Shown: piece by piece, positions 59,708-64,000 of the stretch
Layout of the letters: every line of letters starts with the position of its first letter
Numbering within the stretch: position 1 is the stretch's first letter
Origin: Microbulbifer variabilis
GTDB lineage: Bacteria; Pseudomonadota; Gammaproteobacteria; Pseudomonadales; Cellvibrionaceae
Length of the DNA stretch: 64,000 bases
Assembly (NCBI RefSeq): GCF_023716485.1
Contig: NZ_CP092418.1
Coordinates: forward strand, 1,843,001-1,907,000
Direction of reading: 5' to 3'
The notes under the pieces: generated by a model
Databases searched by the model: none
Told to the model about the DNA's origin: nothing
The model's input: only the letters and a program-made list of their open reading frames with translations
Made by a program: the position numbers and the translations under genes

Positions 59708-60048
59708 AAATTCACCTTTTTGATTCATAACAGTGTATTCAAAAGCAGCTGTATTATATCCCCATTCATATATCCCAACACCATAAGCTACCGGCCTAGC
59801 GAAAAAAACAAGAAAATTCAGTCTTTAAGACATAATTAGTACGAACGTAAAAATGTGGATATAAGAAGCTGCATAGTTACCTTGTTATTTCGTGGCTTTT
59901 GATTTTGGCATAATCGAGCGAACAGCGCCGTAGCTACATTGTTTTAAGCATTATTGCCATTTAACAGTGACATCTGTGGGTTTGGCTAAATAGGGTGGGG
60001 CTGTGAGGTGGGGAGGGGGTGATCGGTGATTGTGATTTTAAAGTAAAA
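59708..60048. other. Intergenic stretch, nothing recognised
   Basis: About 340 bp of AT-rich DNA turning G-rich near 60000. No gene or attC-like 3' end was found before the zinc-ribbon gene. Confidence 0.4.
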
Positions 60049-60069
60049 AGAGCGGGCTTGGCCCGCTCT
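60049..60069 (-). terminator. Rho-independent terminator of putA
   Basis: AGAGCGGGC (60049-60057) pairs with GCCCGCTCT (60061-60069). On the minus strand the stem is followed by TTTTTAC, so it ends the putA transcript, 16 bp after its stop codon. Confidence 0.9.
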
Positions 60070-60084
60070 CTCAGCGCTGAAGGC

Positions 60085-63000
60085 TTACTGCCCCAAGCTA
60101 AACAGTTGCGTATTACCACCAGTGGCAACGGTATTGATGGTTTTGGTTTTTTCGGTGGCAAAGCGGAACAGGTAGTGGGGGCCGCCGGCTTTGAAGCCGG
60201 TGCCGGAGAGGCCTTGGCCGCCGAAGGGGTTTACACCTACCACTGCGCCTACCATATCGCGGTTTACGTAGCAGTTACCCACGTTCACACGCTTGAATAC
60301 CGCGTCGGCGCGGCCTTCGATGCGGGAGTGCAGGCCGAAGGTGAGACCGTAGCCGGTGGCGTTGATACGGCGGATCACGTCTTCCAGTTCTTCGGCTTTA
60401 AAGCGCACTACGTGCAGGAAGGGGCCGAAGACTTCGCGCTTGAGCAGGGAAAAATCTTCAATTTCTACCACTTGCGGGCCGAAGAAGGTGCCTGTGTTGG
60501 GCTTCTTGTTTTCATCGCAGGCGAATAGCGGTTTGGCTTCTTTGGCCATACGCTCGCGATGAGCTTCCAGCAAGCCCAGGGCTTTTTCGTCGATTACTGG
60601 GCCGATATCGGTTTCCAGTTTACTGGGGTCACCAAGGGTCAATTCTTCACAAGCGCCTTTGAGCATATTGAGCAGGTTATCTGAAATTACGTCCTGCACA
60701 CACAAAATACGTAGGGCGGAGCAGCGTTGGCCGGCACTCAGGAAGGCGGATTGAATTACATCGTCCACTACTTGCTCGGGCAGGGCAGTGGAGTCTACGA
60801 CCATGACATTCTGGCCGCCGGTTTCGGCGATCAGCGGTACGATCGGGCCCTCTTTAGCGGCCAACTGTTGGTTGATCAGGCGCGCAGTTTCTGTGGAGCC
60901 GGTAAAGGCTACGCCGCCCAGGCGCGGATCTTCGATCAGCAGTTTACCCACGGCGGCGCCGGTACCGGTAATCAGGTGCAGTACCTTGGGGGGAACGCCG
61001 GCGTCGAGCATGATACGCACGGCGTGCGCGGCGATGATTGGGGTTTGCTCGGCGGGCTTGGCCAGTACGGCATTACCGGCGGCGAGGGCGGCAACCACTT
61101 GGCCAGTAAAGATGGCCAGGGGGAAGTTCCAGGGGCTAATGGCCACAAATACGCCGCGGCCGCCAAGGAACAGTTGGTTCTTTTCACCGGTAGGGCCGGG
61201 CAGCTCGGTGGGCTCAGCAAAGTGTTGGCGCGCGGCATTGGCGTAATAGCGGCAGAAGTCTACCGCTTCGCGCACTTCACTAATGCCGTCGTTGAGAGTT
61301 CGACCCGCTTCCAGGCAGATAATGGCTGCCAGTTCGTTGGTTTTCTTCTCATAGAAGTCGGCGATACGATCGAGAATCTCAGCGCGGCTGTTGCCACCCT
61401 GTCGGTCCCAGTCGATCTGCGCTTCGGTGGCGGAGGCGTAGGCCCGCTCAATTAAATGTTTGTCGGTATTGGCGGTATGGCCGATTACTTCGCCGCTGGC
61501 TGGGTTGTAAACCGGCTCTTCAGACTTGCCCATTACGCCATCAACAATAGGGCCACCGAGGAAGTGCTTGCCTTGTTGTTTTTGTACTTCTTCCAGCAGG
61601 GGTTCTACTGCGAGTGGGTCGGTCAGTTCTATGCCGTGTGAATTTTTCCGTGGCAGGGCCTCTGCGCCCATATAAATATTCTCCGGTACAGGAATTTGCG
61701 GGTGGCGGAGTGGGTTGCAGGCTTCGCTTAAATCGAGGGTATCCTGCACCAGTGCTTCAATGGGTGTGTCTTCATCCATAAAGCGGTTCACAAAGGAGCT
61801 GTTGGCGCCGTTCTCCAACAGGCGACGCACCAGGTAGGGCAGCAGGTCGCGGTGGGCACCCACAGGGGCGTAAACCCGCACGGGTACACGCTTGCCGTGT
61901 ACGGCTTCGATCTGTGCGTAGAGCAGGTGACCCATGCCGTGCAGGCGTTGGAATTCAAAATTGGTGCGCTCGCCGGCCATTTCCAAAATCAGGCCCACGG
62001 TATAGGCGTTGTGGGTGGCGAACTGCGGGTAAATCGCTTCTTCCGCGTCCAGCAGTTTTTTTGCACACACTTGGTAGGACAAGTCGGTGTGGCATTTGCG
62101 CGTGTACACCGGGTAATCGCTCAAGCCCATTTGTTGGGCGTGCTTGATTTCGCTATCCCAGTAAGCGCCTTTAACCAGGCGCACCATCAGCTTGCGGCCG
62201 GTGTCGCGGCCCAGGGCAATCAGCCAGTCGGCCACATGGGGGGCACGCTTCTGGTAGGCTTGCAAAACAAAGCCGAGGCCCTGCCAATCTTTCAGTTCCG
62301 GGTCGCGGGCCAGGGCTTCAAAAATATCCAGGGAAATATCCAGGCGCTCGGCCTCTTCCGCATCGATATTCAGGCCCATATCGTATTTGGCGGCGGCCAC
62401 ACACAGGCGTTTTACCTGCGGCAGTAGTTCGCCCATTACACGCTCGCGCTGCAATACGCTGTAGCGGGGGTGTAGGGCGGAGAGTTTGATAGAGATGCCG
62501 TTGGCTTCGACGACATCGCGTTTACTGTTGTCTTTGCCGATGGCTTCGATGGCCATCATATAGGCGTCGTAATAGCGCTGGGCGTCGGCCATGGTGCGCG
62601 CACCTTCGCCGAGCATATCGAAGGAGAAGCGGGTGCCGGGCAGGTTTTCCTTGGGGCCGCGCTTCAGGGCTTCCTCGATGGTGCGGCCCAATACATATTG
62701 GCCGCCCATAATTTTCATGGCCTGCATCATAGAAGTGCGCACCATGGGTTCGCCGATGCGGCTGATCAGGCGCTTCATCCAATGAGAGGGGCGCTCGGTG
62801 ATATCCGGGTCCAGCTCGACCACGCTGCCGGTGAGCATCAGCCCCCAGGTGGAGGCGTTCACGAACAGAGAATCTGACTGGCCACGATGGCTGGACCAGT
62901 TGCCGGAATGCACTTTCTCGGCAATCAGTTTGTCGGCAGTATCAGCATCGGGAACCCTGAGGAGGGATTCCGCTAAGCACATCAGTGCCACGCCTTCTTT

Positions 63001-63231
63001 ATTGGAAAGGCCGAACTGCTGCAGGAAGGCATCGAGTGTGCCGCGCTTGCTGCGCTGCTGGCGCGAGTGGCGCACCAGCTCGCGCGAGGTGTTCAGAATT
63101 TTCTTGCGTAGGGCGTCACTGGGGCGGGGGGCGGCCAGGAGCTCGCTAACACATTGGTTTTCGTCGGCGTGCAAATACTCGTGTGCCCGCTCTCGGGCAT
63201 TCTGGAGATCTCCGGCGAAGTTTGTCGACAT
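60085..63231 (-). CDS. putA: Bifunctional proline dehydrogenase/P5C dehydrogenase (PutA, short form)
   Basis: A 1048-residue enzyme that oxidises proline to glutamate in two steps, passing the intermediate between domains. The FAD-dependent PRODH barrel covers about 125-470 (IKLSALHPRYS, GLGFVLQAYQKR and VRLVKGAYWDSEIK). The NAD-dependent aldehyde dehydrogenase covers about 530-1000, with VFVAISPWNFPLAIFTGQ, FTGSTETARL and catalytic Cys837 in SAGQRCSALR. There is no N-terminal ribbon-helix-helix, so unlike E. coli PutA it is not a repressor, and the divergent Lrp-type protein probably regulates it. The ATG at 63231 has GGGAG upstream; a TTG 4 codons earlier is less likely. Confidence 0.95.
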   Translation of the reverse strand: MSTNFAGDLQNARERAHEYLHADENQCVSELLAAPRPSDALRKKILNTSRELVRHSRQQRSKRGTLDAFLQQFGLSNKEGVALMCLAESLLRVPDADTADKLIAEKVHSGNWSSHRGQSDSLFVNASTWGLMLTGSVVELDPDITERPSHWMKRLISRIGEPMVRTSMMQAMKIMGGQYVLGRTIEEALKRGPKENLPGTRFSFDMLGEGARTMADAQRYYDAYMMAIEAIGKDNSKRDVVEANGISIKLSALHPRYSVLQRERVMGELLPQVKRLCVAAAKYDMGLNIDAEEAERLDISLDIFEALARDPELKDWQGLGFVLQAYQKRAPHVADWLIALGRDTGRKLMVRLVKGAYWDSEIKHAQQMGLSDYPVYTRKCHTDLSYQVCAKKLLDAEEAIYPQFATHNAYTVGLILEMAGERTNFEFQRLHGMGHLLYAQIEAVHGKRVPVRVYAPVGAHRDLLPYLVRRLLENGANSSFVNRFMDEDTPIEALVQDTLDLSEACNPLRHPQIPVPENIYMGAEALPRKNSHGIELTDPLAVEPLLEEVQKQQGKHFLGGPIVDGVMGKSEEPVYNPASGEVIGHTANTDKHLIERAYASATEAQIDWDRQGGNSRAEILDRIADFYEKKTNELAAIICLEAGRTLNDGISEVREAVDFCRYYANAARQHFAEPTELPGPTGEKNQLFLGGRGVFVAISPWNFPLAIFTGQVVAALAAGNAVLAKPAEQTPIIAAHAVRIMLDAGVPPKVLHLITGTGAAVGKLLIEDPRLGGVAFTGSTETARLINQQLAAKEGPIVPLIAETGGQNVMVVDSTALPEQVVDDVIQSAFLSAGQRCSALRILCVQDVISDNLLNMLKGACEELTLGDPSKLETDIGPVIDEKALGLLEAHRERMAKEAKPLFACDENKKPNTGTFFGPQVVEIEDFSLLKREVFGPFLHVVRFKAEELEDVIRRINATGYGLTFGLHSRIEGRADAVFKRVNVGNCYVNRDMVGAVVGVNPFGGQGLSGTGFKAGGPHYLFRFATEKTKTINTVATGGNTQLFSLGQ

Positions 63232-63302
63232 ATCGTCTCCCAAGCTCTATATCTAGGGTCAGAATAAAAGACCGGATTATGTGCGAAAGTGCTTAGAATT
63301 AA

Positions 63303-63317
63303 TCGCCATTTTGGCGA
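63303..63317. promoter_or_regulatory. Palindrome in the putA/lrp divergent promoter
   Basis: TCGCCA and TGGCGA are perfect inverted arms around TTT. It lies 72 bp from the putA start and 56 bp from the regulator start, a sensible place for an Lrp-family operator. Confidence 0.5.
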
Positions 63318-63372
63318 CGGTTGTGGTTAAATATCACGCCTAAATGCGTGATTGCCAGTAGGGTATTTTGTA

Positions 63373-63882
63373 ATGTCTCGACAGTTGGAAGATCTGGATC
63401 GTATCGATCGCCAAATACTGCGGATTCTTCAACGGCATGGCCGCCTGCCAAACGTGGAGTTGGCGCGCCGTGTGAACCTCAGTCCCACCCCCTGCCTGGA
63501 GCGGGTCAAGCGCCTCGAGCGAGAGGGCTTTATCCGTGATTATGTGGCGTTGCTGGACCCTCTCAAGGTTCATGCCGGCTTGGTGGTATACATCCAGGTG
63601 ACGTTGAATAACACCGCTACCGAGGCCCTGGAGGCCTTTAACCAGCATGTGGCAGGCCTTGAGGAAGTGCAGGAATGTCATATGGTGGCCGGCGGCTTTG
63701 ATTATCTTGTGAAGATTCGCATTAAGGATATGCTGGGTTACCGCCGTTTTCTCGGTGAGAAGCTGGCCTCGGTACCGGGTGTACGGGAAACCCACACCTA
63801 TGTGGTGATGGAGGAAGTAAAAACAGATACTGCCGTGGCGGTACCTGATCCAGAGCCTAAAGGTAAAACTACCAGGCGCTAG
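63373..63882 (+). CDS. Lrp/AsnC-family regulator, probably of putA (PutR-like)
   Basis: 169 residues: an N-terminal HTH (about 8-60) with LDRIDRQILRILQRHGRLPN and LSPTPCLERVKRLEREGFI, then a RAM ligand-binding domain (about 70-150, with VVYIQVTLNN and ECHMVAGGFDYLVKIRIKD). Lrp-type proteins next to putA commonly activate it in response to proline. It is divergent from putA around a palindrome. I start at ATG 63373; an in-frame start 7 codons earlier gives a tail unlike the family. The last 118 bp of the window show no gene. Confidence 0.85.
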   Translation: MSRQLEDLDRIDRQILRILQRHGRLPNVELARRVNLSPTPCLERVKRLEREGFIRDYVALLDPLKVHAGLVVYIQVTLNNTATEALEAFNQHVAGLEEVQECHMVAGGFDYLVKIRIKDMLGYRRFLGEKLASVPGVRETHTYVVMEEVKTDTAVAVPDPEPKGKTTRR

Positions 63883-64000
63883 GCCTGCGTTTGAACGGTC
63901 AAGGATGGCCGAAACGCTCACCACTTGGCAGATAATAAACAAACAAGGTTGCCGAGACGGTGGGGGAGAGAGCACTCTTAGGTATCTTTCTGGGATAAGC

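Noticed and set aside
60019..62427. Long open frames on the plus strand opposite putA (for example 60727-61455 and 61852-62427)
   Set aside because: They are shadows of the G+C-rich putA coding sequence on the other strand; no start sites or recognisable products.
1..64000. tRNA, rRNA or riboswitch genes
   Set aside because: None could be recognised by eye on either strand; short structured RNAs may have been missed without a covariance search.

Overview
The window looks like a piece of chromosome from a marine-type gammaproteobacterium, most likely near Microbulbifer or other Cellvibrionales. The reasons are two large TonB-dependent receptors, a PutA without the DNA-binding domain next to an Lrp-type regulator, a heme-type CobN/ExbB/DUF2149 locus, a DUF3604/parvulin/HupE operon and secreted metzincins. 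The genus is inference; there is no rRNA or tRNA gene to fix it. Base composition is uneven: the putA, CobN-like and GH65 genes look G+C richer than the AT-rich accessory stretches.

Layout. 1-2 kb: an intact-looking IS5-family element whose transposase needs a -1 frameshift. 2-6 kb: DUF805 protein and an MltF-type lytic transglycosylase, divergent from a tight run of seven very small unrecognised genes, three of them paralogues. 6-10 kb: a damaged NAD-salvage locus (apparent remnants of nadM and nadV separated by a GERH-motif gene and an IS481-type relic), then an ADP-ribosylglycohydrolase and an NrtR-type regulator. 10-17.5 kb: heme/tetrapyrrole uptake, with a TonB receptor divergent from ExbB-like, DUF2149 and CobN-like genes around a Fur-box-like site. 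17.8-21.6 kb: two tandem pairs, each a membrane-anchored protein resembling a free-standing protease propeptide followed by a secreted metzincin protease. 21.8-32 kb: mixed housekeeping and secreted proteins (DUF4870, LysE-type exporter, histidine-rich metal binder, second TonB receptor, hydrolase, PpnN, thioesterase, HELTH-motif protein, cupin).

32-38 kb: an alpha-glucoside utilisation locus (beta-phosphoglucomutase, GH65 phosphorylase, MFS permease, LacI regulator). Four near-identical 18-bp palindromes, two here and two upstream of the TonB receptor at 23.9 kb, tie these genes into one probable LacI regulon: uptake across the outer membrane, transport across the inner membrane, phosphorolysis, and conversion of beta-glucose 1-phosphate. 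38-48 kb: two paralogous drug-type MFS exporters enclose a possible small-molecule island, with a SABATH carboxyl methyltransferase, an ELFV amino-acid dehydrogenase and a sarcosine/N-methyltryptophan oxidase-type flavoenzyme in one operon, plus a GDPD, a UDP-glucuronate-decarboxylase-like protein and an amidohydrolase.

48-56 kb: aquaporin, P-loop kinase, an orphan protein, the DUF3604/PpiC/HupE operon and a divergent AraC regulator. 56-59.7 kb: two IS3-family elements, each with a visible lesion in orfA, that appear to have landed in attC-like sites flanking two small gene cassettes. 60-64 kb: putA and a divergent Lrp-family regulator around a palindrome.

The best candidates for undescribed biology are the seven-gene tiny-protein operon, the split propeptide/metzincin pairs, and the SABATH/ELFV/flavin-oxidase operon. 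All identifications come from reading motifs by eye; no database search was run.
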